From: Metamycoplasma subdolum
GTDB lineage: Bacteria > Bacillota_I > Bacilli_A > Mycoplasmatales > Metamycoplasmataceae
Length of the DNA: 64,000 nt
Direction of reading: 5' to 3'
NCBI RefSeq assembly: GCF_033546815.1
Contig: NZ_CP137846.1
Coordinates: 372,001-436,000, forward strand
The notes under the pieces were generated by a model. It was not told the DNA's origin, made no database searches, and saw only the letters and a program-made list of their open reading frames with translations. Of the stretch, positions 1-7,732 are shown in pieces (the first letter of the stretch is position 1; the number at the start of each line of letters is the position of its first letter). Position numbers and translations under genes: made by a program.

Positions 1-321
1 TTATACAACTGACTTCGTCCAGGAACTACTGGTGGAATCTACGTTCTTTACTATGGAATTATTCGTTTTGCTATGGAACCTTTGCGGGAAGAAAGCTTTA
101 CAATCTATAAAGTAATTTCTGCCCTTTATATTGTGACCGGTCTTGTAATGATTATTATGTTTGAATTTGTAATGAAATTGAATTACAACGTTTACAAAAT
201 TCCAATGTTCAAAAATGAAAAAACCTGAAAATATTTTTACTTCATAGTTTATGAACCTAAACAAAAAGTAAAACCTATTCTAGATGAAAAAACTAAAAAT
301 GCTGTAAGAATCAAAGCTTAG
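1..321 (+). CDS. lgt: Prolipoprotein diacylglyceryl transferase, C-terminal part
   Basis: This is the 3' end of a gene that begins outside the window; reading frame 1 is open to TAG at 319-321. It encodes about 106 residues with an Arg-Pro-Gly-Thr-x-Gly-Gly stretch, an aromatic Tyr/Phe-rich helix and Arg-Phe-x-Met-Glu-Pro-Leu-Arg-Glu, the pattern of the conserved C-terminal region of Lgt. Lgt is a membrane enzyme that transfers diacylglycerol from phosphatidylglycerol to the lipobox cysteine of prolipoproteins. Two TGA codons are read as Trp. The window encodes many lipoproteins that would be its substrates. trxB starts 12 bases downstream, probably in the same operon. Confidence 0.85.
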
Positions 322-332
322 GAAAGGAAAAT

Positions 333-1256
333 ATGACTAAAAGTCACTATGATGTTTTAATTATTGGTTCTGGGCCTGCAGGACTAAGTGCATCAATTTA
401 CCTTTCAAGACAAAATATATCTAATGCTTTTATTGAATCAACTTTGCCTGGAGGCAAAATTGGACAAACTGAAAAAGTTGAAAACTATCCAGGAATCGAA
501 AAGATTTCTGGTTTTGAACTTGCAACTAACTTTTTAAATCATGCAAAAAGTTATGGTGCAAAAATGATTTTTGGAAAAGTTGTAAACTTTTCAAAAACAA
601 AAGATAATCTAATTGAAGTTAATTTAGAAAATGGCGACAAATATTTTTCACAAGCTTTAATTATTGCAACTGGGATGAAAAGCCTAGTTCCTGAAGAAAT
701 AATTAATATTCACACCTTCAATCATCGTGGCGTTTCTTATTGTGCAGTATGTGATGGAAGTTTATATAAAAATGAAGTTTGCGGAATTATTGGTGGCGGA
801 AACAGTGCATTTGAAGAAGGTGCATTTTTAGCAAATGTTGCTAAAGAAGTACACATATTTGTTCGCGACAAAATAATTGCTGAAAAAACAATCCAAAATC
901 AACTTTTAGAACATAAAAATGTTACTATCCACAAACCAAGCCAAATTAAAAAACTAATTGGCAAGGACAAACTTGAAGAAATTGAGTTTGAAGAAAATTG
1001 CAAACTAAAGCACATGAAAATGGCAGCACTTTTCCCTTACATTGGCTTTAAACCTTCAACTGATTTCATAAGTCAAAAAGAAATTTTGGACCCAAGAGGT
1101 TTCATTAAAGTTAATGAAAATATGGAAACAACTATTGAAAATGTATACGCTGCAGGTGATGTTATTCAAAAACAAATTAGACAAATTGTTACAGCAGCAA
1201 ATGATGGAACAATTGCAGCTAAAACAATAACAAATAAAATAATTTCAAAATACTAA
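333..1256 (+). CDS. trxB: Thioredoxin-disulfide reductase
   Basis: The product has 307 residues, the usual length for a low-molecular-weight thioredoxin reductase. It has an N-terminal FAD-binding Gly-Ser-Gly-Pro-Ala-Gly loop near residues 12-17 and the redox pair Cys-Ala-Val-Cys-Asp near 137-141. A NADPH-binding Gly-Gly-Gly-Asn-Ser-Ala loop follows near 153, and the closing FAD motif Ala-Ala-Gly-Asp-Val lies near 272. It reduces thioredoxin with NADPH in the cytoplasm. A purine-rich ribosome site (AGGAAAGG) precedes the ATG. It lies just after lgt and ends at a terminator shared with the convergent rluB. Confidence 0.96.
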   Translation: MTKSHYDVLIIGSGPAGLSASIYLSRQNISNAFIESTLPGGKIGQTEKVENYPGIEKISGFELATNFLNHAKSYGAKMIFGKVVNFSKTKDNLIEVNLENGDKYFSQALIIATGMKSLVPEEIINIHTFNHRGVSYCAVCDGSLYKNEVCGIIGGGNSAFEEGAFLANVAKEVHIFVRDKIIAEKTIQNQLLEHKNVTIHKPSQIKKLIGKDKLEEIEFEENCKLKHMKMAALFPYIGFKPSTDFISQKEILDPRGFIKVNENMETTIENVYAAGDVIQKQIRQIVTAANDGTIAAKTITNKIISKY

Positions 1257-1262
1257 AACAAA

Positions 1263-1297
1263 AATCGGCCCTCTCTTACATTAGGCTGATTTTTTTA
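1263..1297. terminator. Terminator between trxB and rluB
   Basis: AATCGGCC (1263-1270) pairs with GGCTGATT (1284-1291), with one G-U pair, followed by a T run. It closes trxB. The right arm overlaps the last codons of the convergent rluB gene. Confidence 0.75.
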
Positions 1298-2009
1298 TAA
1301 TCTTTAAATTTTTAAGTCTTCTTATTTCATCATTTGTTAAATTTCTGAATTCACCAACTTTTAACCCTTTATCACTTATAAATGAAAATGATTTTCTATG
1401 CAAGGTTTTAACTGGCTTATTTACAAGTTCAAAAAGCTTTTTAACATGGTGATTTCTGCCTTCTTTAAGGATAACCTCATAATTATTTTGCCCGACACAT
1501 ACTATCTTTTGGGTTGACTTTTTGCCCTCTAAAATAACTTTATTGCTATTTAGAAACATAATTTCATCCAAGGTTAAACTCTCATCTGTTTTAACTAAGT
1601 ATTTTCTTTCAATCTCACTACTTGGATGTGAAAGAAAACTTGCTAATTTACCATCATTTGTTATCAAAATGATTCCTGTTGTATCTCAATCAAGCCTTCC
1701 AATTGAGTAACAATAATCTTTAATTCTTATATGATCATAAATTGTTTTTCTTTTTTCAGGATCTTTCAAACTACAAATAGTTTTAGCCGGTTTGTTTAAA
1801 ACTATATAAATTGGTTTTACAAAGTTTTTTAGTTCTTTACCATTAATTTCAATTTTGCAAGTGCGCAAAACCTTTTGCCCAATTTGAGCTAAAATTCCAT
1901 CAACTTTAACTTTCTTTGCCAAAATAAGTTTTTCAGCTTCTCTTCTTGAAGAATATCCAAGCTCTGAAATTAACTTTTGAATTCTAACTAATTCTTCATC
2001 TTTTTCCAT
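1281..2009 (-). CDS. rluB: 23S rRNA/large-subunit pseudouridine synthase, RluB/RsuA family
   Basis: Reading through TGA at 1686-1688 as Trp gives 242 residues. An N-terminal S4 domain (about residues 8-65, with Tyr-Ser-Ser-Arg-Arg-Glu-Ala) is followed by the catalytic motif Gly-Arg-Leu-Asp-Trp-Asp-Thr-x-Gly near 105-113; the Asp of Gly-Arg-Leu-Asp is the expected nucleophile. The C-terminal part contains the family pattern Glu-Gly-Arg-Asn-His-His-Val-Lys-Lys-Leu-Phe. It isomerises uridine in rRNA during ribosome maturation. RluB, RsuA and RluE are hard to tell apart by eye; RluB is favoured because mollicutes usually keep one such enzyme. Only 24 bases separate it from trxB, tail to tail. Confidence 0.9.
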
Positions 2010-2154
2010 ATTTTACCTTCAAAGATTATAAACAATTTTAAAAACTGAGAGTTTGAAAAATTTTTATTAATTTATTAATTAATAATGCAATTTAAAAGTC
2101 TCAAAATTAAAAAATTCAGCTTTTTTTAATTGAAAATGAGACTGGAGGAAAAAT

Positions 2155-2463
2155 ATGGAACAAATAAACGAGCAAATAAGTGAATCACTTTTTAAGAAAA
2201 GAAGATTTATTGAAAGCTTTTGCAACTATGCAAAAATAGAAGACAGTTTTCGCTATAAAAATAATGGCGAAAAACGCAGCGGATTTTTAAATCATTTTGT
2301 AGAAAATTTAGACAACGATGCAAAAACAATTTTCTTAGAAAACTATATTTTTAAAAACCGTAGCGGTGAATGATATTTAAGTCATTGGTCAAAAGGAACT
2401 TACTACAAAAAATTAAACGATGTAACAAATTTATTTATGAGGTTTATCAATGAATATTATTAA
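2155..2463 (+). CDS. Small hypothetical protein (possible MG284-type)
   Basis: The product has 102 residues once TGA at 2371-2373 is read as Trp. It is charged and soluble, with no signal peptide or membrane segment. GGAGG six bases before ATG supports the start. It overlaps the next gene by 14 bases, so the two are probably translationally coupled. Position, size and the downstream acyl carrier protein resemble MG284-MG287 of M. genitalium as I remember that order, so it may belong to the MG284/MPN403 family. I recognise no enzymatic motif and assign no function. Confidence 0.75.
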
Positions 2464-3559
2464 TCAAGTAGCATATGAGGAAAATAGAGTAATTGATGCT
2501 GAAGAAAAAGTAAACTATCGTGTAGAAAAACAAGTTTATGATTGATCAGTTTCAACTGGAAGTGAAAACATAATTCTGAATATTAGAAGGCTAGTAAATA
2601 GTGATGAAATTTTACTAGAATTTGTATGACAAAACTTCTCAAATCAAATCAAAAATCCTTTTTTAATTTCAACTATTAATAACAAGATAATATCGTTAGA
2701 CTACTCATTTCAAAGTACAAGAGGTCATGTTTTTCAAGCAATTGTAAATCAAAAAGAAGGCTTTAAAAATTTCACCTTCAACGATTTAAAAAACATGAAT
2801 TTTGAAATAGGGTCTCACTTTGGACGCAAATTAAATGAAGCAAGAAAATTAATGCGTTTTACTTACTTTTTTGATACAGGATTTTTGAACAAAAATTACA
2901 TAATAAGCAATGAAACTTTACGCTTCAAAATTATGACTGATTTATCACTTAGATTTTTTACACAAGCAAGCAATTTAGATGCTTCAGTCGCAACAAATTC
3001 TAGCATGTGTCAATTACACTTTCTAATTGAACCAAAGAAATTTGAACTAGCTAAAAACAATGTTGCTTTAGCTAATGTTCATATGTACAAAAAATGAACC
3101 AACTCAAGTAGTGTTCAAACAAACTTAAATCAATCAGATACATCTGCAATAACTGTAAGTGATGACGGAACAAAAAATGACTTAATTGAAGGGAAAAATG
3201 AGATTTTTCTAAACTCTTTAGATTCAAGAAAATCTATTCAATATTCAAGTAGTAGTTTCTATGATGTAAAAGCTAAGAAAACAATCATTTCTCCAAGCGA
3301 TGCAAGAACTAGTTTAGGTCTTATTATTCCTCTAACTTTTGTCGGAACTTTAACTAATCAAATGAAGGTTGAGTTCGGCAAAGGTTTGCAGGGTTTTAAA
3401 GTAACATATAATCAAGCAATCGCAAAACCGTTTTTCAATGTTGAATCAGGACTAATAAAACTAAAAATAGAATCGGAAAAATTGCAATTAAAACCATACA
3501 AAAAATGGGAAAACTTAACTGTTAGTTCGCTAACAAACAAAATAGAAGCTGAAAGGTAA
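2450..3559 (+). CDS. Hypothetical protein in the acpP cluster
   Basis: A 369-residue protein read through several TGA Trp codons. It starts inside the end of the preceding gene (14-base overlap) and stops two bases before the next start, so the three hypothetical genes form one operon. No signal peptide or membrane segment is apparent. The middle region (about residues 200-260) is rich in Ser, Asn and Thr, and the last third has alternating hydrophobic strands. It may correspond to MG285 of M. genitalium by position. Function is unknown. Confidence 0.75.
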
Positions 3560-3560
3560 A

Positions 3561-4076
3561 ATGAAAACAAAACAAAAAGTTTTTCTTGCAACTTCAATCG
3601 GCTTAATTGCTCTCGGAACTATTGCTGGTCTTACAACAGTCATGGTTTTAAGAAAAAAGAAGCAAGATAGACAAAACATAGAAAACAAACAAAATGAAAT
3701 AAAAGAAACAGAAAAAGAAAATCAAGAAAACAAAAGCAAAGAAACTGAAGAAGAAAAAGAAATAAAAGAAACAGAAGCTGAAAGTATTTTCACCTCAGAT
3801 AAAAAAGAAGAAATTAACTCAAATTTGGTTTTCCCAACTTTAAATCAAGCTGACTATTATGATCATTTAAACTTTAGAAATAATCAAGCATGAATCGATG
3901 AAGAAATGATTAAATTTATTGTTGATGATATTTTGGCTAAAATTTTAGTTGAAAACGGAGTTATCAAATATAACATTGAAGTAATAAATGACCAAAATGT
4001 TTTATTAAATTTTATTTGAGCAAATAATTCACAAAAAGCATTTAGAACTTATAAAATTAGCACTAATGTTCTATAA
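3561..4076 (+). CDS. Membrane-anchored hypothetical protein with charged coiled segment
   Basis: The product has 171 residues after reading two TGA codons as Trp. Residues 7-29 form one hydrophobic transmembrane segment followed by Arg-Lys-Lys-Lys, so the remainder is probably cytoplasmic. Residues 33-75 are almost entirely Lys, Glu, Gln and Asn and are likely a coiled coil or disordered linker before a C-terminal domain of about 90 residues. It follows its neighbour by one base and acpP begins eight bases after its stop. It could be the MG286 counterpart by position only. Confidence 0.75.
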
Positions 4077-4083
4077 TTAATGC

Positions 4084-4305
4084 ATGAATATTAAGGAAAT
4101 GGTATTTAATCAAATCAAAGAACTTACCAAAGTTCCTTTTGATGAAAAAAGCATTATTCGTGACTTAAAAATAGATAGTTTAGATCTAGTTATTTTAGTA
4201 TCAAAATGCGAAGAACAATTCCAAATAAGCATCACTGATGATGAACTTATGAATCTTAAAACAGTTGGTGATGTGATTAAATTAATTGGGCAAAAAATAA
4301 GCTAA
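4084..4305 (+). CDS. acpP: Acyl carrier protein
   Basis: A 73-residue acidic helical protein with Asp-Ser-Leu-Asp-Leu at residues 32-36; Ser33 is the expected phosphopantetheine attachment site. Length and charge fit acyl carrier proteins. Mollicutes lack a full fatty acid synthesis pathway, so this protein more likely carries acyl groups for lipid or other acyl transfer. It ends the operon of three hypothetical genes. The duplicated tRNA-Trp segment begins 20 bases after its stop codon. Confidence 0.93.
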   Translation: MNIKEMVFNQIKELTKVPFDEKSIIRDLKIDSLDLVILVSKCEEQFQISITDDELMNLKTVGDVIKLIGQKIS

Positions 4306-4350
4306 GGCTTGTTTTTTTGTTAAAATTAAATGGCAACTTTGAAAAAAAGT

Positions 4351-4425
4351 AGGGGTATAGTTCAATGGTAGAACAACAGGCTTCAACCCTGTGTGTTGTG
4401 AGTTCGAGTCTTGCTACCCCTGCCA
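4351..4425 (+). tRNA. tRNA-Trp(UCA), copy 1
   Basis: A full cloverleaf: acceptor AGGGGTA/TACCCCT, D stem GTTC/GAAC, anticodon stem ACAGG/CCTGT around loop CTTCAAC, a normal T arm, and encoded CCA. The anticodon TCA reads UGA (and UGG by wobble), which is the basis of UGA-as-Trp decoding in this organism. A TAAAAT box at 4321-4326 just upstream may be its promoter; the second copy lacks most of it. Confidence 0.97.
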
Positions 4426-4545
4426 TATGTCAATGACAATTTGAACCTTTTGGTTCATTTTTTTTAAACAAAAAACATTATTTAAACAATAAATAACTTT
4501 AAAGAATATTAGAATTTATTAAGAAGAGATATTTTATTAATCTTT

Positions 4546-4619
4546 AGGGGATTAGTTTAATGGTAGAACTGAAGACTCCAAACCTTCTGACGTGGGTTCG
4601 ATTCCTACATCCCCTGCCA
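4546..4619 (+). tRNA. tRNA-Trp(CCA), copy 1
   Basis: Acceptor AGGGGAT/ATCCCCT, D stem GTTT/GAAC, and loop CTCCAAA giving anticodon CCA (codon UGG), with an A-C mismatch closing the anticodon stem (31-39). CCA is encoded. A tandem UCA/CCA Trp pair is known from Mycoplasma capricolum. Only this tRNA is specialised for UGG, the sole Trp codon used in the neighbouring island. Confidence 0.93.
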
Positions 4620-4632
4620 TATAAGAAAAGTC

Positions 4633-4663
4633 AGGATGATACAATAGATGTCATCCTTTTTTC
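4633..4663 (+). terminator. Terminator after tRNA-Trp copy 1
   Basis: AGGATGA (4633-4639) pairs with TCATCCT (4651-4657), followed by TTTTTT. It lies in island DNA, so the first tRNA pair now ends at an imported terminator. Confidence 0.8.
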
Positions 4664-4762
4664 TTTTGCATATAGGACAATTCTTCCTATCTGCCAATTA
4701 TTTATAACTAGAATTGATTGTTTTGCAGCAGCTGTTCTAGTTTTTATTTTATCTTCAGATAT

Positions 4763-4826
4763 TACAATTTACCGAAAGGTCTACAATTTACCGAAAGCCT
4801 TATTTTTATAAAAAAAGTATACTTTT
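4763..4826 (+). promoter_or_regulatory. Repeats and palindrome upstream of the island promoter
   Basis: TACAATTTACCGAAAG occurs twice (4763-4778 and 4782-4797, period 19). It is followed by the perfect 14-bp palindrome AAAAGTATACTTTT (4813-4826), which ends 16 bases before the -35 box. Placement suggests operator sites for the small HTH protein. Binding is inferred only. Confidence 0.5.
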
Positions 4827-4842
4827 ATATTTGCTAAATGAA

Positions 4843-4871
4843 TAGACAATGCGAGTAAAAAGTGATATAAT
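4843..4871 (+). promoter_or_regulatory. Promoter of the R-M island
   Basis: TAGACA (4843-4848) and a perfect TATAAT (4866-4871) are separated by 17 bases. It lies 29 bases ahead of the HTH start codon and probably drives the whole four-gene operon. Confidence 0.7.
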
Positions 4872-4899
4872 TACGCTATATACAAATAGGAGGTTTTTG

Positions 4900-5091
4900 A
4901 TGAAATATTCAGATGCTATTAAAAAATTAAGAACCTATTTACATTTAACTCAGACTGAATTCGGAGAAACTTTAGGAGTAACCTTTGGAACTGTTAATCG
5001 TTGGGAATCTGGTATATATGAACCAACAATGAAAATTAAAAGAAAATTAGCACCTATGTTTAAAGAATATAAGATTGAAGTTGATGAATAG
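4900..5091 (+). CDS. Small XRE-type HTH regulator of the R-M operon
   Basis: The product has 63 residues, almost wholly one helix-turn-helix domain: Leu-Thr-Gln-Thr-Glu-Phe near residues 17-22, then Asn-Arg-Trp-Glu-Ser-Gly near 33-38, the XRE recognition-helix signature. A strong AGGAGG site at 4888-4893 fixes the ATG at 4900; an in-frame ATG at 4849 overlaps the promoter and is unlikely. Its Trp is TGG. Standing first in an R-M operon, it resembles controller (C) proteins that delay endonuclease expression; that role is inferred. The methylase starts 14 bases later. Confidence 0.85.
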   Translation: MKYSDAIKKLRTYLHLTQTEFGETLGVTFGTVNRWESGIYEPTMKIKRKLAPMFKEYKIEVDE

Positions 5092-5104
5092 AAAGGAATT
5101 TATT

Positions 5105-6391
5105 ATGAAAGAATACTCAATTAATGAAATTGCAGAACTTACTGGTAAAACTGTTAAGTTTGTTAGAAGAGAAGTAGCAAGTGGCTCTTTAAAAAGTTAT
5201 AAAAAAGGGAATAAAACACTTATTACTGAAGAAGATTATAACGAATGGAAAACAACGATGGATGAAAAATACAATTCATTCTTGGAATCAGCTGATTTTT
5301 CTAAATCATCAAAAATTAATAAAGAAAAAAAGAAAAATGATATTATCAATTGGATAGATATATCTGATGAGATGAAAAACATAGATGGTTGGGCTAATAA
5401 TAAACAAATTAGAGATTTTAATTTTATTGATTTGTTTACTGGAGCAGGTGGATTGTCTTGTGGATTAACTATGGCTGGTATGATGCCTGTTGGATCAGTA
5501 GAAATAATGCCACAAGCTGTTGATACTTATAAATCAAACTTTTCTAAGATAAAAGGATTTAAAGAAAATGTTTCAGATAGAGATATAAGAGAGGAAAAAA
5601 TTAAGCAAGACCTAGTTGATTCGGTAAAAGATAAACACGTTCACTTAATTGCTGGTGGTTTCCCTTGCCAGGGATTTAGTATGGCGGGTAATAGAATTGT
5701 TGCTGATCCTAGGAACTCTTTATATTTGGATATGCTTGAAATTGTTAAAAGAATTAAACCTGAATTTGTTTTAATGGAAAATGTAGAAGGTTTGCGTTCA
5801 ATGATGGACGGAAAGATAGAAGAGAAAATCATCAGCGACTATAAAGAAATTGGATATGATATTAATGTTACTGTTTTAAATAGTGCTGATTATGGTGTTG
5901 CACAATATAGACATAGAGTTATTTTTATTGGAAATAGGGTAGGTGCTACAAATTATCATCCACAACCAATTTATAATGAATCTAACTATATTACTGTAGG
6001 CGATGTTTTACAAAAATATGTCGATATGCCAGAAAACATTTCAATCAACCATATTTTTTCAAAGACAAGTGATGATATGAAAAAGAGACTTGAAGCAATC
6101 CCTATCGGTAAAAGTTTATATGGAAATTATAGCGATGCTTGGAAAAAGGTTGATTGGAATAAACCATCTTGTACAGTAAAAGAAAATCACGGTGGGGTAA
6201 ATGTTCATCCTATTCTTAATAGAGTTATGACTCCAAGAGAGTTAGCAACATTACAATCATTCCCAGAAAATTTTATATTTAGTGGTTCTAAAAAATGGCA
6301 ATTAGTTCAAATCGGTAATGCAGTTCCTTGTTTGCTTGGTAAAGCAATAGGATTAGCAATATTAAAATCATATGATGAATGGAGTAAATAA
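5105..6391 (+). CDS. DNA (cytosine-5-)-methyltransferase with N-terminal HTH
   Basis: A 428-residue protein; AAAGGA at 5092-5097 supports this ATG over the in-frame one at 5075. Residues 1-50 resemble an excisionase/MerR-like winged helix. The C5-methylase motifs follow in order: I Asp-Leu-Phe-Thr-Gly-Ala-Gly-Gly (109-116), IV Gly-Gly-Phe-Pro-Cys-Gln-Gly-Phe-Ser (184-192, catalytic Cys188), VI Glu-Asn-Val (225-227), VIII Gln-Tyr-Arg-His-Arg (267-271), IX Arg-Glu-Leu-Ala-Thr-Leu-Gln-Ser-Phe-Pro (378-387) and X Gln-Ile-Gly-Asn-Ala-Val-Pro (402-408). It protects host DNA from the partner nuclease. The target sequence cannot be read from the protein. All seven Trp codons are TGG. The HTH fusion could let it repress its own operon. 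Confidence 0.95.
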   Translation: MKEYSINEIAELTGKTVKFVRREVASGSLKSYKKGNKTLITEEDYNEWKTTMDEKYNSFLESADFSKSSKINKEKKKNDIINWIDISDEMKNIDGWANNKQIRDFNFIDLFTGAGGLSCGLTMAGMMPVGSVEIMPQAVDTYKSNFSKIKGFKENVSDRDIREEKIKQDLVDSVKDKHVHLIAGGFPCQGFSMAGNRIVADPRNSLYLDMLEIVKRIKPEFVLMENVEGLRSMMDGKIEEKIISDYKEIGYDINVTVLNSADYGVAQYRHRVIFIGNRVGATNYHPQPIYNESNYITVGDVLQKYVDMPENISINHIFSKTSDDMKKRLEAIPIGKSLYGNYSDAWKKVDWNKPSCTVKENHGGVNVHPILNRVMTPRELATLQSFPENFIFSGSKKWQLVQIGNAVPCLLGKAIGLAILKSYDEWSK

Positions 6392-6392
6392 T

Positions 6393-7100
6393 ATGAAAAC
6401 TTACTATGAAAAAATAATGTTTGTTAAAGAGAAAGTAAGCTCTTATTTAAAAGAAATATTCAAAGTTTATGGTAATGAGTTGTTATTAAGACTTGAAGAG
6501 TACAATCTATTGACAAGCACCAATAACTGTATAGAAACTTCCACAGCAACTGGATTTATTATGGAAGAATTCATAACATCTAAATTAGAAATCTATACAA
6601 AAGATCATAATGGAGTAGATGACATTGTAATTCATAAATTATCAGGACAATCTACAGTCAATTCGAGTTATGATTGCTTTGCTAATTATGATGGAATCTT
6701 TGTAATGATTAATATTAAAGTTCAAAAGGATGGCTCAGCCAACAATGCCGTTGCAGCCATTAATATTTTACATAACGATTATGTTTCAACTAACCCTGCT
6801 CAAGAAAAATGCTATATGCTCCTAAAGTCTTTCTATGATTTTGGTATGTCTAAAAAAGATGGCGAAAGAAAAATTATGGTTAGTGGTGTTGGCGGATATT
6901 GCTTAGAAGAGATTGATTTTTCTCGTGGACATAAACAAGACCATCGAAATTGGTCCGCTAACTTTAATGCTAATTCAGGCAGATTACAGGTTCCTGCAAC
7001 TTGGCTTAAAGAGAATAAGCTTGATGAAAAAGATGTATCTTATTCTAAAACAAAATCATTTATTGATGATATGTACAACGGAAGGAATCCTGAAATTTAA
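6393..7100 (+). CDS. Probable type II restriction endonuclease partner
   Basis: The product has 235 residues. The ATG at 6393 has GGAG eight bases upstream; an earlier in-frame ATG at 6372 lies inside the methylase. It is soluble, and both its Trp codons are TGG. No textbook nuclease motif is certain. Residues Tyr-Asp-Gly-Ile-Phe-Val-Met-Ile-Asn-Ile-Lys-Val-Gln-Lys (about 107-120) have the spacing of a PD-(D/E)xK core with Asn in place of the acidic residue before the Lys. The call rests mainly on position directly after the methylase and before the ASCH-like gene. Alternatively it could be a specificity or accessory subunit. Confidence 0.6.
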   Translation: MKTYYEKIMFVKEKVSSYLKEIFKVYGNELLLRLEEYNLLTSTNNCIETSTATGFIMEEFITSKLEIYTKDHNGVDDIVIHKLSGQSTVNSSYDCFANYDGIFVMINIKVQKDGSANNAVAAINILHNDYVSTNPAQEKCYMLLKSFYDFGMSKKDGERKIMVSGVGGYCLEEIDFSRGHKQDHRNWSANFNANSGRLQVPATWLKENKLDEKDVSYSKTKSFIDDMYNGRNPEI

Positions 7101-7465
7101 TGTATGGACTATTTATGATAGAGCCATACGGTAGTTTAATACTTGATGGCTTTAAATCATATGATGCTAGGTCATATAGTACAAATATTCGAGGAAAAAT
7201 AGCAATAATCGATTCTAAAACTCATCTTATTAAAGGCTATGTGACTTTAACTGATGTAAAAGAAATATCGTTTAAAGAATATGTTGTTTGGCACAATGAT
7301 GCCTATAAGGATTTTGAAATTGTTAATAATCAACCAAGTAAAAAATATTATGCTTGGATTTTAGAAAAACCAATAAAAGAAAACAAAAAAATAAAAGTCC
7401 AAAGATTATCTAGAAATCCGTGGATCAATTTGGAGGGATTAAATGGCAACTTTGAAAAAAAGTAG
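7100..7465 (+). CDS. ASCH/PUA-like domain protein of the R-M island
   Basis: A 121-residue protein whose ATG overlaps the preceding stop (TAATG), so it is translationally coupled to the endonuclease gene. The pattern fits the ASCH/PUA-like fold: Ile-Glu-Pro-Tyr-Gly-Ser-Leu-Ile-Leu-Asp-Gly-Phe-Lys-Ser-Tyr-Asp-Ala-Arg near residues 7-24, Arg-Gly-Lys-Ile-Ala-Ile-Ile-Asp-Ser-Lys near 31-40, a Gly-Tyr-Val strand, and Tyr-Tyr-Ala-Trp-Ile-Leu near 83-88. Such domains bind RNA or modified bases. Here it could read methylated DNA or assist the nuclease; this is inference. Its last eight residues and stop codon lie in the right tRNA repeat, so the native C terminus may have been replaced on insertion. 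Confidence 0.65.
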   Translation: MYGLFMIEPYGSLILDGFKSYDARSYSTNIRGKIAIIDSKTHLIKGYVTLTDVKEISFKEYVVWHNDAYKDFEIVNNQPSKKYYAWILEKPIKENKKIKVQRLSRNPWINLEGLNGNFEKK

Positions 7466-7538
7466 GGGTATAGTTCAATGGTAGAACAACAGGCTTCAAC
7501 CCTGTGTGTTGTGAGTTCGAGTCTTGCTACCCCTGCCA
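7464..7538 (+). tRNA. tRNA-Trp(UCA), copy 2
   Basis: Identical to the tRNA at 4351-4425, with anticodon TCA reading UGA. This copy lacks most of the TAAAAT box present upstream of copy 1 and may depend on transcription from the R-M operon. Confidence 0.97.
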
Positions 7539-7658
7539 TATGTCAATGACAATTTGAACCTTTTGGTTCATTTTTTTTAAACAAAAAACATTATTTAAAC
7601 AATAAATAACTTTAAAGAATATTAGAATTTATTAAGAAGAGATATTTTATTAATCTTT

Positions 7659-7732
7659 AGGGGATTAGTTTAATGGTAGAACTGAAGACTCCAAACCTTC
7701 TGACGTGGGTTCGATTCCTACATCCCCTGCCA
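7659..7732 (+). tRNA. tRNA-Trp(CCA), copy 2
   Basis: Identical to the tRNA at 4546-4619, with anticodon CCA reading UGG. The duplication doubles the supply of the tRNA specific for the only Trp codon used in the island. Confidence 0.93.

Larger units (their letters stand above)
4325..4622 (+). repeat. 298-bp direct repeat, left copy (tRNA-Trp pair)
   Basis: Positions 4325-4622 and 7438-7735 read the same base for base, offset by 3113. The unit carries tRNA-Trp(UCA), a spacer of 120 bases and tRNA-Trp(CCA). Identity stops abruptly at both ends (4324 A against 7437 G; 4623 A against 7736 G). The copies flank the restriction-modification island, as expected from insertion by recombination within the tRNA pair. 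Confidence 0.97.
4623..7437 (+). mobile_element. Restriction-modification island with standard-code codon use
   Basis: This 2815-bp unique segment lies between the two tRNA-Trp repeats. It encodes an HTH regulator, a C5-cytosine methylase, a probable endonuclease and an ASCH-like protein. All 13 Trp codons in the four genes are TGG, whereas flanking genes use TGA for most Trp. This points to recent arrival from a bacterium with the standard code. No integrase or transposase is present, so the mode of entry is unclear; recombination through the tRNA-Trp segment is the simplest reading. Positions 4663-4842 hold no gene I recognise. Confidence 0.8.

Noticed and set aside
2371-2373. In-frame TGA codons in many genes as signs of pseudogenes
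   Set aside because: They occur at conserved Trp positions of essential genes (rluB, prfA, topA, rpoC), and a tRNA-Trp with anticodon UCA is encoded, so TGA is Trp here.
4663-4762. Possible gene fragment at the left of the R-M island
   Set aside because: Short readable stretches exist, but I could not tie them to a family and no start with a ribosome site is present.
4763-4797. Start of a CRISPR array
   Set aside because: Only two repeat copies with a 3-base gap and no cas genes nearby.
4560-4811. 83-codon frame starting within tRNA-Trp(CCA)
   Set aside because: It overlaps the tRNA and the following terminator, has no ribosome site and matches nothing.
7348-7539. Minus-strand frame over the ASCH-like gene and tRNA
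   Set aside because: It is antisense to a better supported gene and crosses a tRNA.
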